This document shows, piece by piece, positions 1-11,239 of a DNA stretch of 64,000 nt (positions within the stretch are counted from its first letter, which is position 1; every line of letters starts with the position of its first letter). The notes under the pieces are model-generated. The model saw nothing but the letters and a program-made list of their open reading frames with translations, was not told where the DNA came from and ran no database searches. Both the position numbers and the translations under genes were made by a program. Source of the DNA: Scytalidium lignicola (Eukaryota; Ascomycota; Leotiomycetes); contig NCSJ02000187.1 in the NCBI GenBank assembly GCA_002812745.2, positions 1 through 64,000 on the forward strand, in the 5' to 3' direction.

Positions 1-403
1 GCGTGTTCAGCAGAATAAGGGATGTCCTGATAGCAGATAAGCCATAATATACCTCTAGTCTCTTGTCATCAACGATAGTCCAAAGGGCTATAGTCAATGA
101 GAACAGAGATAGAGGAATAACGCATAAAGCAACGCCGGGACAAACATGCTTTTCAACGTATTGGAGTGTAGCAAACTGGGACATGACAGGCCCCCTGATG
201 GGCGTTCCCAGCCCCTGTTGGTGCCTCAGCTCCTCGAGCACTCGTAGATAAACAAACTAACGATGGCTTGAGGAGCCACGACACCGAGAGCTAGTAAGCC
301 CGGCCAAGGGGCCATTTCCAACTATCACAAATAAGAACCTTTCCCCCTCTTTTTAATCTGATTTTCCAATGTATCCTTTGAATTCAACATTCAATTTTGG
401 ACC

Positions 404-1211
404 TTAGGTTTGAGAATGCTTGGTATCCTCATGTCTCTTCTTGTTATCCGCCCTTGTAAACCCTTCACCGCAATATTGGCAGTAATGTCGTTCAAGTTCA
501 CGTTCACTTTCACTGTTATGCGTCTTTTGATGGCGCTTAAGATCCTTTTCAAGTGAAAATGCAACTTTTTCAGTGTGCGAAGGGTGAGGGCATTCGTAAC
601 GCTTTTGGTGATACCGGAGATGGTGACTAGATAGATGTTAGACTATTGTTCAATAGAGAGTAACATATTTTTCATTTCGCGGGAAGTCATACTTAAGAGC
701 ATGTCTGTCCTTAAATTCGCTCTTGCAGCCTGGTTGAGTGCAAGGTAACAAGCTCTTAGCCCTTGAAGACGTTCCCTCTGTCAGGGCAAGCTGCGACTCT
801 GATTCTCTATTTTGTTGTATCGCAGAAGCTCCAGCCACCAAACTAGAATTTGGCGATATCACTGCATTCTCAGTCGGTTGGTTCCAATATTCGTGACTGT
901 TAAATTCTTCCATTGACTCTGATTCCATCATCATCATTGCATTCTCTTGATCCATGTTGCCCAAAATTTCCGGTAGTACCCAGCTAAAATCATCATTGAA
1001 CACCGCTTCTTCACTATTGACGGGATTCTCTGATCCCAATTCCAAGTAACCATGACCGTCAGGCAATTCAATAGACAGTTGATCCCAGTTAGGAGGTCCT
1101 CCCGGTCCCGGACGAGAGAAATCCTCACTAGTAGCTGAAAGTCCACTGTCTTCGGAACTGCCTGAGTGTGACTGATCACTGTGACATTTCCCAGATATTG
1201 TGTAACAAGCG
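404..1211 (-). CDS. C2H2 zinc-finger transcription factor (5' end unresolved)
   Basis: Probably a nuclear DNA-binding regulator. The upstream exon encodes an acidic Ser/Glu/Met-rich region, then a finger beginning CTQPGC. An intron at about 627-692 (donor GTATGA, CTAAC branch site, acceptor CTAG) interrupts this finger. Joining the exons restores a C-x4-C-x12-H-x3-H finger ending HHLRYH. A second finger-like unit has lost one Cys (ECPHPSH...HQKTH). A third, CQYCGEGF...HEDTKH, is canonical. The stop is at 404-406. No in-frame ATG precedes the acidic region, although the frame stays open upstream of 1211, so a 5' exon is probably missing. The exon 2 phase fits the proposed intron exactly. DNA target and function are unknown. 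Confidence 0.6.
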
Positions 1212-1432
1212 GAGACTCTCTCCGCTTGAAGGAGTTGCAGTAGATAAAAAGGGAGTAGGCTACACCTTATGTTAGCTCTGGAGAATTCAAATATTTGAAG
1301 CGGTTTCAGATGACGTTGAGCACATACACTTTAAGGTCCTAAGATAGAATCCGGTGAGATGAGAAGGAATAAGCCCAGAGAAATGGGAGTAACAGTGTCA
1401 GTTTAAGTAGTTCTATATCAGAGCCACCTCAG

Positions 1433-1669
1433 GGGGCGGCCTCTTCACTACCTCCACGCCCGGTGCAATATCAAGTGGTGTAGATGACATGCGTTGTCCT
1501 CGGTGACAAGCACGAATTACAGCCACCAACATTGACCTTCATCCAGTCAGAGATGTTGAAGATTTTTATATGTGATATCTACAAGGGGCGGCCTCAGTGG
1601 GCACGTTATTCTTCATTGTGATAAGAGGAATTTGTATGGGGCGGCCTCTTTCCTGCTAGGGGCGGCCTC
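1433..1669 (+). repeat. Four dispersed copies of GGGGCGGCCTC
   Basis: The identical 11-mer occurs at 1433-1443, 1585-1595, 1638-1648 and 1659-1669, all in the same orientation. The surrounding DNA is otherwise AT-leaning, and the copies are separated by unrelated sequence. They lie upstream of the C2H2 gene. They may be protein-binding sites or remnants of a repeat unit; the sequence does not decide. Confidence 0.7.
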
Positions 1670-3622
1670 TCGCTCATGCGTGATGAAGCCGATAAGCCGT
1701 TCCTGAGAACAATAAAGTGGCTCATGTGTTCAATATTAATGGCCAAGAAGTACCCATTATGAGTAGACATGAATAAAACTTTGTCTTCTAATAAACCTGT
1801 ATTATGTAGTGTGGGCAGTTTTAATAGGAGATTCAGCATTAATTAATTTGTATGGACATGGAAAAACCGCTATCCAACTACCTACGAGCAAAATTTTTCA
1901 AAAGCGACCACATTTAGACTAGTACTTCAATAACCCTAAATTCAAGATCAGTGACACACTTAATACAACTATAAGAGGAAATATGTTAAATGAGATCGAC
2001 TGTTAACTACTTTGTCAGTTCCATCAATTCTTGCGTGCATCTTAGCTATAATAGCGGCAGTACTGACACTGCGATGGTTGGTATGACAAGGCTAGCTGTT
2101 TAAAATAACTACAGTGCTTCTCAGAATACAATGTAGCGAGGGGAAAGATGGTATTTTAAATCATCATTTTTTCCAATGATAGAGTTAGGGTAATAGAATT
2201 ATTGAGCAACCAAGTTAAAACACAACTATAATAACGGTATATGAATTCAATCTTCTATTAAAAATGGTATCTATTCTTTGATCCTTCGTACTATCGTATT
2301 AATAAGATCTAAATTCGTTTTATAAGGTTTACTGATAGCGAGGATTGATGGCGTTGGCACGACCCTTACAGCCATATTACTATCTTTATTGACACTTGAA
2401 ATAAACAATACAACAATACCGCTTGTTCATTTCGCTGCAGTCTACTTGATGCCATACCTATATTAACGTGCGTAAGATAGAGGCTGGTTTATTTAAGGTT
2501 TGATCCTATTTCTATTACTCTTGCTATTATTCTGGCTTTTTCGACAGTTTTCTCTATGACTAGAAGGTGAGCAATCGCATTTAAGTCATGAACCTGCGCC
2601 TTGACTGGTACAAACTTGATCCATGCGAGAATGGCGTTATACAGTGGTATGAACGCAAAATCGAACCTAGTAAGCACAGAAGATCACAAACTCCATATTA
2701 GTGATTTTCAAATGTTTCTTGTCATAATTCCTGAGCACAAAAATTAACGAGTTACAAGATAAAAGTAAGTTCGATCTCAGCTTTACTGTTACGGCTTTCA
2801 ACGATACAATACTACAGACTAGTAACCATCGCCGTATAGACAGTAACTCTTAAGAGCCTCTCTGTTCATCTATCATCTATCATCTGTGCTACAAAGAGTA
2901 TCTATGGTAAATACATGTAAAATAACTTACTTCTTCCCAAGTAGAAATATAGGAGTTACCGTATGAGAACGACTCGATCACAGAGAAAACAGTAAGATAG
3001 AGTAGCTATACACATAAAGAATACGAGGTTATAGTTAATCATTAATCAAGCAATAAGTCTGGCGTGTAGTGCAATTATTATATTCAACATCTAAAAGTTT
3101 TACAACTGTTAAACTTACATTAACCAGGTTCATTTCTCACAAGAGCTTTAAACAGTATCTTAAACATGAAATACTGGGGCTAGAAAGGAACACATTGCAA
3201 GTATTAAAGAGGTGTTAGAAGATACAGAAATATGTGGAATATTAACTAAGAATTCTCAAAGAATTTAAAGAAATAATGGGCAAGACCGTAATTTGATTAC
3301 TTTGCTCAAACTGGCAAGAAAATTGCCTTCAAAAGTTAAAATATAAAGTCTTAGTTAGATCTAACTATAGTTTCTTTTGGGGGATAATTCTACATTGCCG
3401 CATCCTTTTTTGCAGGAAATTTCTCAAATAGAGTATCCCTCAAACGCCTTATATAATCCAGATGATGCTTTTAACGCAAATTTACTTCACAGGCGCTTAT
3501 TCCTGTTGCTTCCTATGGCCTTCAGATAGTCATAGCTTCACTAATACTCTTCTATATTTGCCATTTTTATCTTGAAGCAAATTTTTGCTTCGTCTACTGA
3601 GATAGACGTGATTACCGCAGAA
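1670..3622. other. AT-rich gene-free stretch
   Basis: About 1.9 kb of AT-rich DNA with only short, frame-interrupted ORFs and no recognisable protein motif, RNA gene or terminal repeats. It could be old repeat DNA eroded by C-to-T mutation, but no parent element is recognisable. Confidence 0.5.
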
Positions 3623-5055
3623 TTATTCTCTGATAAACATTGCCGCTACTCCTTGGCCAGTACTGTAGTGGCAGGTTAGCAAACCAGCTCAAGCCTCTCT
3701 GTTCTCCTTATCTAAAAGTTGAGAAACTCACCTTGCACACATGCTCACAATACCAACTTCCTTGTCCGTTCTCTCAAGCTCTGCAAAAAGTGTGGCAGTC
3801 TGTCTGGCTCCGGTTGCGCCTGTTGGATGTCCGATGGCAATTGCTCCGCCTTTAGGATTGACCTTTTCAATGTCTAACCCTAGCTTCAGGATGCAATACA
3901 ATGTCTGGCTAGCAAACGCCTCATTCAGTTCAAAGATATCAACATCCTTTTGCTCAATTCCACTCGCCTTGTACAGAGCTGGAATGGCAAATATGGGACT
4001 AACACCCATCTCATCTGGCTCACAGCCTGCAACTTGGGTTCCAATGAATCTGCCGATTGGCTTGAGGCCACGAGCCTCAGCCCAGGATCGACGGGCGAGG
4101 ATTGTTGAAGAGGCACCATCTGAGATTTGAGATCTATCCATTTTTATCATCAGCGGTTGAATCACGAAATGGGAGAGTCTCAAGCCGAGAATAAACTCAC
4201 GAATTTCCAGCGGTGCTGCCCCCATTCTCGATGAAAGCTGGCTTAAGCTTTGCTAACTTCTCCAGCGTAACACCAGGTCTAATAGTATCGTCCTTATCAA
4301 TCGTGACTTTGACCATGTCCCCGGACTCAGGATCCTTGTATTCATATGGTACCGATGCGATCTCTTTTTGAAAAAGCCCTGCTGTCTGAGCTCTGGTTGC
4401 GCGTTCATGGCTCATAAGCGCATATTCATCCTGTGCTTCCCTCGTGATGCCATACCGGCTAGCAACGTTCTCACTAGTAATTCCCATTGGCATCAAACAG
4501 TCCGCCGCGTGCTTGATTGCGGTGTTTTTTAACGACGGTCCTACATCTACAGGTACGCCTCTTGAACTATAGTTCTTTGACATGGACTCAACACCACCTG
4601 CTAGGCCGACATCGATCTGTCCGGACATAATGGAGTAGCTGATGTACGTTATTGCTTGGAGAGAACTTGAGCACTGCCGGTTTACGGTGTGGAAGGTTGT
4701 TGTTACGGGGAAGCCGGCATGGTTGAGGGCCATGCGACCTGTCTTTGCGAAGCCGAGTTCAGCCAGGACATTGCCAATGAGTGCATCGTTAACATCGACA
4801 GGTTTGATGTTGGCACGCCGGACAGCCTCAGCCATAACCTTTACTCAGGGTTAGTTCTTGTGCTCATTGCGCAAAGGTCCGCCCCGTAGATGGAGGCGGT
4901 ATATCACATACTGGCATCAGAATATCCTCGGGCCAAGCATTCCGAAATCCTCCCTTGAAGCTCCTGGTGATGGGACTTCGAACCGCCGAGAGGAGGACGA
5001 TATCTGACGGGCTCTTGGCCGTGAGTTTTGAAATCGCGCGTGCTGCCATTGTCAT
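3623..5055 (-). CDS. Acetyl-CoA acyltransferase (3-ketoacyl-/3-oxoadipyl-CoA-type thiolase)
   Basis: Catalyses thiolytic cleavage of a 3-ketoacyl-CoA. Four exons: 4912-5055, 4201-4838, 3732-4133 and 3623-3662. They sum to 1224 nt, giving 407 aa, with GT-AG introns in phase. The nucleophilic Cys is near residue 104 in NRQCSSSLQ. Other hallmarks are ELNEAFASQ, GGAIAIGHPTGATGARQ and the second catalytic Cys in VSMC. The short N-terminus (MTMAARAISKL) is basic and lacks acidic residues, so it could be a mitochondrial presequence. No clear PTS2 and no C-terminal PTS1 are seen (it ends FIRE). A second ATG lies two codons downstream. It is divergent from the Fe-dehydrogenase gene across a 471-bp promoter. 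Family is certain; the 3-oxoadipyl-CoA substrate is inferred from the neighbours. Confidence 0.93.
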
Positions 5056-5170
5056 AAACAATTCATTGAATATTAACTCTAGATTCCGTACGAAATACAA
5101 TCAATACAAGTACGCTTTTGTTGCTGAGAAGCTTCTTAGTTGGGGTTTTGCCGTTCATCAAGCAGCCAAT

Positions 5171-5216
5171 CAATGTGGGGCCTCAAGTAATTGACCTTAC
5201 TGCCTCCCCCACATTG
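5171..5216. promoter_or_regulatory. Perfect 10-bp inverted repeat CAATGTGGGG / CCCCACATTG
   Basis: CAATGTGGGG at 5171-5180 and its exact reverse complement at 5207-5216 are separated by 26 bp. They sit in the promoter shared by the divergent thiolase and Fe-dehydrogenase genes. The element recurs with the same gap upstream of the C2H2 regulator (25461-25503). It is probably an operator for a zinc-finger regulator; this is inference. Confidence 0.55.
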
Positions 5217-5526
5217 AAGCCCATGCACAATTTATCATCAACTTCATCAACATCAACGACCTCATTCATCCGAAGCGCAACTGAGCGCAATTACTTTAAT
5301 TATCCATCTCCTTCAAAAGTTGGAGTCGAGAAGCAGTGTTTAAGGATCTTGTGCTGTTCTCGTTGACAAAACAAAGTGCAGCTGGGAGGATCACCCGAAT
5401 TAGCCACATCTAATCCCGCGAACCCCGCATTACCACTTCAACTAACTATCACCAAACAAAAGAGAAATAGAACAGGAACACAGGAACAGAAAAAAGCCTA
5501 GAAACCTTCAAAACCTGCAATCAACG

Positions 5527-6801
5527 ATGACCTCTGACTTCTTCTCTAACGGCGAGACCTACCATCCAGCCTTTGACGACAAAGATACACCTAAACTAAG
5601 CTACGGCCTACGCTTTCCAGAAGCCTGCGCCAAGCACGTCAAAGAAACCTTCAACGCCTCGAGAGTCTACATCATCGTCTCCAAAACCCTCTCTCAGAAG
5701 ACTGATGCCCTCACACGCCTGAAGACCGCCCTGGGCGACCGTGTAGCAGGCGTTCGGATCGGCATAGGTTCACACACGCCCACCACCGACGTGTTAGAAA
5801 TCATCCAGGAGATTCACACCAAGAACCTCAACATCGACTGCCTCGTTACGCTGGGAGCCGGCAGCCTGACGGATGGAGCGAAACTGGTACGATTTGCGCT
5901 GGCAAACAAGGCGTACACGGCAGATGACCTCGACACGTTGCATGGAAACGAGGCCAGCAACGCGCGGTTTCGCGGTAAAGATAATATCATCAAGCCGACT
6001 ATCCCACTGATTCATATTCCCACTAGTTTGTCTGGTGGGGAGTACCAGTCTCTTCTAGGAGCCACAGATCCCACAACTCATAGGAAACCAGGGTACTTCC
6101 CTGGTGTAGATCCAGAACTGGTGATTCAAGATCCGGAGCTATGCCTTACGACACCGGAGTGGGTGTGGTTGTCTACGGGCATTAGGAGCGTGGATCACTG
6201 TGTTGAGACACTTTGCTCGTTGCAAAGCAATGAGAAAGGGGACACATGGGCTAGGAGAGGGTTGGCGAGGTTGATTCCGGGATTACTACAGAGCAAGTCT
6301 GATCCTAAGGATCTGTTTGTAAGACATGAATGTCAACTAGGTGTTGTTGAGGCAATGTGTGCGGTTTCTAGTGGCGTCCCTCTAGGTGCTAGCCATGCTA
6401 TTGGCCATCAACTTGGGCCGCTAGGTGTTGGGCATGGCGAAACAAGCTGTATTCTCTTGCCCGCTGTTTGCAAGTATAATGCTGCGAAAGGTGCCAACGT
6501 GAAGCAACAGAATGAAGTGACGGAGTTACTTCTCAAAGATAAAGTTGTGCTGAACATTCTTCAGAAGCATGACGTTGATCTTTCCAAGGTTGACTTAGGC
6601 GCTATACTGCACGTCGTGATCGCAGAATTGGGTATGCCAAGATCACTCGATGCAGTTGGCGTTGGAAAGGATAAATTTAATGCCCTGGCAGAGAACAGTT
6701 TGACGGACCATTGGATCAAGACGAACGCGGTACCAATTACAGAGAAGTCACAAGTAATGGAGATATTGGAGATGGCATCTGGGGAATTTGTACTGTATTG
6801 A
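5527..6801 (+). CDS. Iron-containing alcohol dehydrogenase family, maleylacetate reductase-like
   Basis: Intronless, 424 aa, starting at the ATG that follows a pyrimidine-poor leader. Family features in order: a GSHTPT segment near the N-terminus, the nucleotide-binding GAGSLTDGAK loop (about residue 118), and LSGGEYQSLLG. The metal-site region has SVDHCVE, GASHAIGHQLG and GHGETS, where the His residues of group III metal-dependent dehydrogenases are expected. In this superfamily maleylacetate reductase makes 3-oxoadipate from maleylacetate with NAD(P)H. The adjacent thiolase and downstream CoA-transferases make that reaction attractive here, but a general Fe-ADH acting on another aldehyde or ketone is possible. 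No targeting peptide is seen, so it is probably cytosolic. Confidence 0.85.
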   Translation: MTSDFFSNGETYHPAFDDKDTPKLSYGLRFPEACAKHVKETFNASRVYIIVSKTLSQKTDALTRLKTALGDRVAGVRIGIGSHTPTTDVLEIIQEIHTKNLNIDCLVTLGAGSLTDGAKLVRFALANKAYTADDLDTLHGNEASNARFRGKDNIIKPTIPLIHIPTSLSGGEYQSLLGATDPTTHRKPGYFPGVDPELVIQDPELCLTTPEWVWLSTGIRSVDHCVETLCSLQSNEKGDTWARRGLARLIPGLLQSKSDPKDLFVRHECQLGVVEAMCAVSSGVPLGASHAIGHQLGPLGVGHGETSCILLPAVCKYNAAKGANVKQQNEVTELLLKDKVVLNILQKHDVDLSKVDLGAILHVVIAELGMPRSLDAVGVGKDKFNALAENSLTDHWIKTNAVPITEKSQVMEILEMASGEFVLY

Positions 6802-6946
6802 ATATCCTAAAAATCGGTTTCATTCATCTAAATGATGAAATTAGTAATGGCTGGATCATCTTTCCAAAATACAAACCTAACTTATAGTTGTATCTATATA
6901 TATAATGNAAAAAAGAAATAACACCTTGAATGCAAACAGAGGAGAT

Positions 6947-8434
6947 CTATGACATCTTTTCAAATAAATCCAGCACGGCAGTGTACACAACAAGCAAGAT
7001 ACCACCTCCAGGACAAAATCTCACAATCTTGGGAACCAACCCCTTATACAATGCCCGTACCCCTTCCTCCCGATATACCCTCGCAACAGCTGGCCATGTC
7101 CAACTATAAACATCCGGTCCCGTAGCCCCGCGGGGCATGCTCTGAATCCGACTCTTCACAACATCCAATGGCGTGTTCATCAGAGTTCCCACCGTACCAC
7201 CAACACTTCCCGCCAGGAGATCATTAATCATCTGACTCCCCTTTCCAGCTCCCTCTTTAGGCTTTGGAAGCATGGCCCGCACCTGGAAGATACATCCAAA
7301 ATATCCAGCATTCCAGACTATATGTCGCCATACTGTGCTCTCAAAGCCGTGGTAGAGCGTCATGATACCTTCACTCCTGACTACTTTTATCGCACAGTCT
7401 AGCACACCCTTATACTTCCCTGCTGAGGAGACGTCTTGAAGTCGGATCTTCACTAGCTCGAAGGGGACGACAACGAATGCTTCTGTGGCGCCTGCCGAGG
7501 CACCTGTTAGGATCGAGAGGGGTTGAGTCATGTTTGGGATGCCGAAGAGGGATTTATAGACGCGGGCCCAGGTATCGTTTGCGGCGAACTTGGTTGCCCT
7601 AAGCAGGTTAGATGTGAGCATGTATGTCTACAGTTTTATGAATCCAGACAGTTTTCTCTCAATCGAATCTGTGAAACTGGCAGATCTATTTACCTTTTTG
7701 GTGTTTCCATCAATATGGGGGCTGCAATTCCACGGTATAAAGTCCCGAACCTAGACAGCGATGGATTTAGCACTCGCATCTCCACCTCCAAATAGCAAAG
7801 ACATCGTCATCGTTAGAAAATCTCACCCTTCATTCCTCACAATCTTCCGAAAACAATCCATCATTCCGCTATAGCCCCCTTGGCCAGCTACTACCCCTCG
7901 CTGTAACTGCCTAGCAAAAGCAAGTATTAATCAACATCTGCTATCTTTAAGGCTCACTCGAATCTTGTTGGGGAATGTGTATCTCACAGTCTAGTTTTCA
8001 CGACATCCAGGGGGTACCTAGATGGGAATCAGCTTGTTAATTAATACATCAAAGTTACAATACGTGTAGTAAGGCGTTTGTGTATGTGGATAATGGGCGG
8101 CATGCATACATAACCAGAATCTATAAACCAGGTTCATTCTAAGCTTTATGAACAAACAATCTGCAATTATACTCCTGCAGTCCATCTGTCTATTTCTCCC
8201 TCGCTTTCAGGGGAGTAAGGAAAACGGACGACACCAAAAGCTCAAGACTCACCTCCGTAATACCAGCAACGCCGCCTGGGAATTTTAGCAGTAATAATTA
8301 GCACATAATTCAATCTTCGTGTTAAATATCACACAGGATGTGTTTATTTATTCATTGTTTAAATTTTGGTAAAATATAGTTTACATACCTGCTGTGAGCT
8401 GCTGCCCAAACGACGTCTGCTTCTTAGTAGCCAT
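6947..8434 (-). CDS. Mitochondrial 2-oxodicarboxylate carrier (Odc type)
   Basis: Exchanges 2-oxoadipate/2-oxoglutarate-type dicarboxylates across the inner mitochondrial membrane in this family. Seven exons: 8389-8434, 8253-8275, 8110-8120, 7988-8017, 7827-7910, 7694-7750 and 6947-7598. They total 903 nt, or 300 aa, the usual family length. Exon 3 is only 11 nt and encodes the ILVM before the first carrier signature PLDVVK (residue 29). All three repeats are complete, with signatures PLDVVK, PFELVK and PLDVVK. Odc-typical blocks ETPKRATKFAAN and NAGYFGCIFQVR are present. All introns are GT-AG and in phase. Neighbouring CoA enzymes suggest it moves a C5-C6 oxo- or dicarboxylate into mitochondria. 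Confidence 0.93.
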
Positions 8435-8584
8435 CGTTTTGGGGCACACCCTTCTCTTCCTACAAAGTAACAGTTCTCCCAAACTCTACTTTGGAATAAA
8501 TTAACTACTTCAAGAAGGAGCAGTTTCGACAAAAGAGCTCAAAGAAAGCTGGATTTACGATTAATCAGCAATCCTTAATTACGT

Positions 8585-8900
8585 CAGGAATCTAACAAAT
8601 GTCGAAAAAAAAAAAGGATGCNAAAACTAGGNAAAAAAGGTCAATTGGACGGGCGGTGGACTATTTCCGGTCAAACAAAGTTTCTAAAGGAGAGCTACAG
8701 GCAGTTGTACCCAGGTACCCGCCACTCTCGGCATGCGGCAAATAATAATAAATGGGGGATTTGCTACAGAGAAGAAGAGGGTTGCTCGAGGTACGGGGAT
8801 TCCCCGCATTTCGGTGTGGAAAGCTCTTGTACCCCTGAGCTGAGGGCCCCACATGTAGCTTGGTACCAGGAGAAAAGGATCATAGATTTCGCGTGGAAGT
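8585..8900 (+). other. Possible decayed transposon-like segment with two ambiguous bases
   Basis: Starts with a poly-A tract containing Ns at 8622 and 8632. A forward frame around 8760-8830 reads EKKRVARGTGIPRISVWK, which resembles the helix-turn-helix of pogo/Tc1 transposases (GIPRSTVWK-like). The other frames are broken by stops and no DDE domain follows. It is too short to assign to a family. It also contains the CCCCACAT element upstream of the carrier gene. Confidence 0.25.
8814..8854. promoter_or_regulatory. CCCCACAT element with an imperfect inverted partner
   Basis: CCCCACAT is at 8847-8854 and an opposite-strand half site GTGTGG starts at 8814, about 25 bp away. It lies about 410 bp upstream of the carrier start codon. 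The arrangement resembles the perfect pair at 5171-5216 but the left half is degenerate. Confidence 0.3.
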
Positions 8901-9236
8901 ATCTTCCCCTATGCCATTTAAAAAAAATTTGAATGAGTATATTTTATGCGAGCGTAAATAGAATAAAAAGAGTATCACAAATTTTTCTCGTATATCCAAT
9001 TCTATGTAGCCAAGATCACAACAGGTATCATATTTACACCACGGAATGAACCGCTCAGATTTGGAAAGAAAAACCCCTCAAGTCTAAAGTCCAAGCCGTA
9101 TATTCCAAAAATACCGAACGCGTAAAAATTCAGGGCTCCAATTTTATGTACCCATAAATGATGTCCAAGATGCATTGCAATAAATCGAACAAACCTAATC
9201 CCAAAACATTGAAGCGTAGCTAGATTTGAAACCTCT

Positions 9237-11114
9237 CTACGCAACCACACCATTTTGCTTCATTTCCTCAACCTCGTTTTTACTAAAGCCCAGCTCCTCC
9301 ATCAGGACCTGCTCCGTGTGCTCGCCCAACAATGGCGGTGGACTGCGAATGGTTGGCTGAGTGCGCGAGTACTTGACTGGGCTGTTGAGCAACTTCAGTG
9401 GGCCACAGGACGGATGATCGACTTCAATGACCATATTTCGAGCTTGAACTGCTGGATGTTAGCCGGGGTTGGAACTGGGAAGAAGAAATTGTAGTAGAGA
9501 GAACAAAGCTTACCGTGTGCATGGTTTAATGTATCCATCAAATCATTGACCTTGGCATATGGCAATCCGGTGCCATCGAAGATTTCCAGCCACTCCTGCG
9601 TCGTCTTGGTCTGGGTCGCGTCTTCGATCCATTTCTCTAGCAGGCCACGATTCTCTACGCGAGCGGAATTGGTGGCAAATCGCGGATCGGTGGCCCATTC
9701 CGGTTTCCCTAGACCTTTAGCAAGGATGCCGAAGAGTCGGTCGTTGGCACCGCCAATGAGAATGTCGCCGTCCGAGGTATGGAATGCACGATAAGGAACT
9801 ACTGAAGCTTGAAGTTTAAAGTTTGTCAGCTTAATTTAAGACTCAGAAGAAAAAAAGGAAAGAAAACCTAAATTCTAATCGTTGAATGAAAACTTGAAAG
9901 AGGAACACTTACGATGTGCAGTTCCCCATCTCCCCGTATCTCTCTTTCCCGTGACGAGGACACTCTCGGCCATGTTACTCAACGTCGCAACCTGGCAATC
10001 ACTGAGACACACATCGAGGTATTGTCCTTTGCCGGATCGTTGTCTTTCGAATAGTGCTGCAAGGATGCTGTTGGCTGCATACATGCCTGTCGTCAAGTCT
10101 GTCACTGCGACGCCAACCTTAACTGGTGGGCCATCGCGAGTACCTGTGATATGCATGAGACCCATTTCACTGGTTTTCGTAGACGTTAGCATGAACCCTC
10201 TCAAGTATCATAGATATCCCCATTTCGTCATGTTCCGAGGAAGGGGGGGCATGTGGGGGGGGAAAGCAAAAGAGAAAAAAACTCACGCCTCAACCATAAC
10301 ATCATAACCTGCCCGATCACTGTACGGACCAAACTGTCCATATCCAGTGATGCTGGCATAGATCAATCGCTCATTATCCTTGTTCAGGGTTGCGTAATCA
10401 AGGCCGTACTTTTCCAAGCTGCGGGGCAAGTAGTTTTCGACGACAACATCGGACTTGGCAGCGAGTTTCTGCAGGATAGAAACACCAAGTGGTTCCTTGA
10501 AGGATAGTGCAAGGGATTTTTTGTTGCGGTTGACCTGTTCAAGGAGGGTTTAGCCAGCGAGCAACCCAGATTTACTACAACGACTTATATGCATAAATCA
10601 GCCAATAAGGTCATAGACGTACCGACAGGTAGTATGCGCTCTCTCCAGCCCCAGTTCGACCATCTTTGTAAGGAGCGTACGGTGGACCCCAGGAGCGTGT
10701 GTCGTCACCGCGAGTCGGGTGCTCGATTTTAATTACCTCTGCGCTTTGGCATGCGTTAGTGATATAGTTGGTCATATAAGGAGGAGAAAAGAAAGCAGGA
10801 AAAAAATTGNAAAAAATTGAAAAAATCAGTAAACTCACCCTAAATCTCCTAGTATTTGTGTGCAGTATGGCTTATGATATGATATTCGTTAGACTTTGTG
10901 TTGGACCCTCGGAATTGGCTGTAGAGGAGACGAGGGAGCTTACGCCAGCGAGGACTCTTGAGAGATCCAATATCCTAATTCCTTCGAGAGGGAGTTTTGC
11001 TTTGGTTGCTGCTGTTGCTGTACTCTGACATCTGCGTGATGTGCGAAGAAGTATGGGGGAACGGCCCTGTCGCGCGCACCTAGAGAGCAGCAAGGCGGGG
11101 CGCGTGATGGACAT
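9237..11114 (-). CDS. Family III CoA-transferase (CaiB/BaiF; succinate-hydroxymethylglutarate CoA-transferase-like)
   Basis: Family III enzymes move CoA between carboxylates; the closest animal type, SUGCT, converts glutarate to glutaryl-CoA using succinyl-CoA. The gene has about seven exons. The N-terminus ([20 protein letters not shown]) is Arg-rich and lacks acids, a good mitochondrial presequence. Domain blocks in order: [24 protein letters not shown] on its own short exon near 10832-10863; [29 protein letters not shown]; and [12 protein letters not shown]...[12 protein letters not shown] with the conserved catalytic Asp context. The C-terminus ends LGEHTEQVL...GVVA. The ordered blocks suggest roughly 440 aa. 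A single N at 10810 lies in the intron after the short exon. Divergent from the SCOT gene. The exact substrate is not determinable; glutarate, adipate or 3-oxoadipate fit the context. Confidence 0.9.
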
Positions 11115-11239
11115 AGCTGTGAACTATAATGTAGCTGGGATTGAGTATAGCTGTAATGTCATGGGGTTATAATTCCAAATTCCAAACGAATTGGGTCAAT
11201 AGCAGATTGGCCAGCTGGTGACTGTAGCGGTAGAATTCA

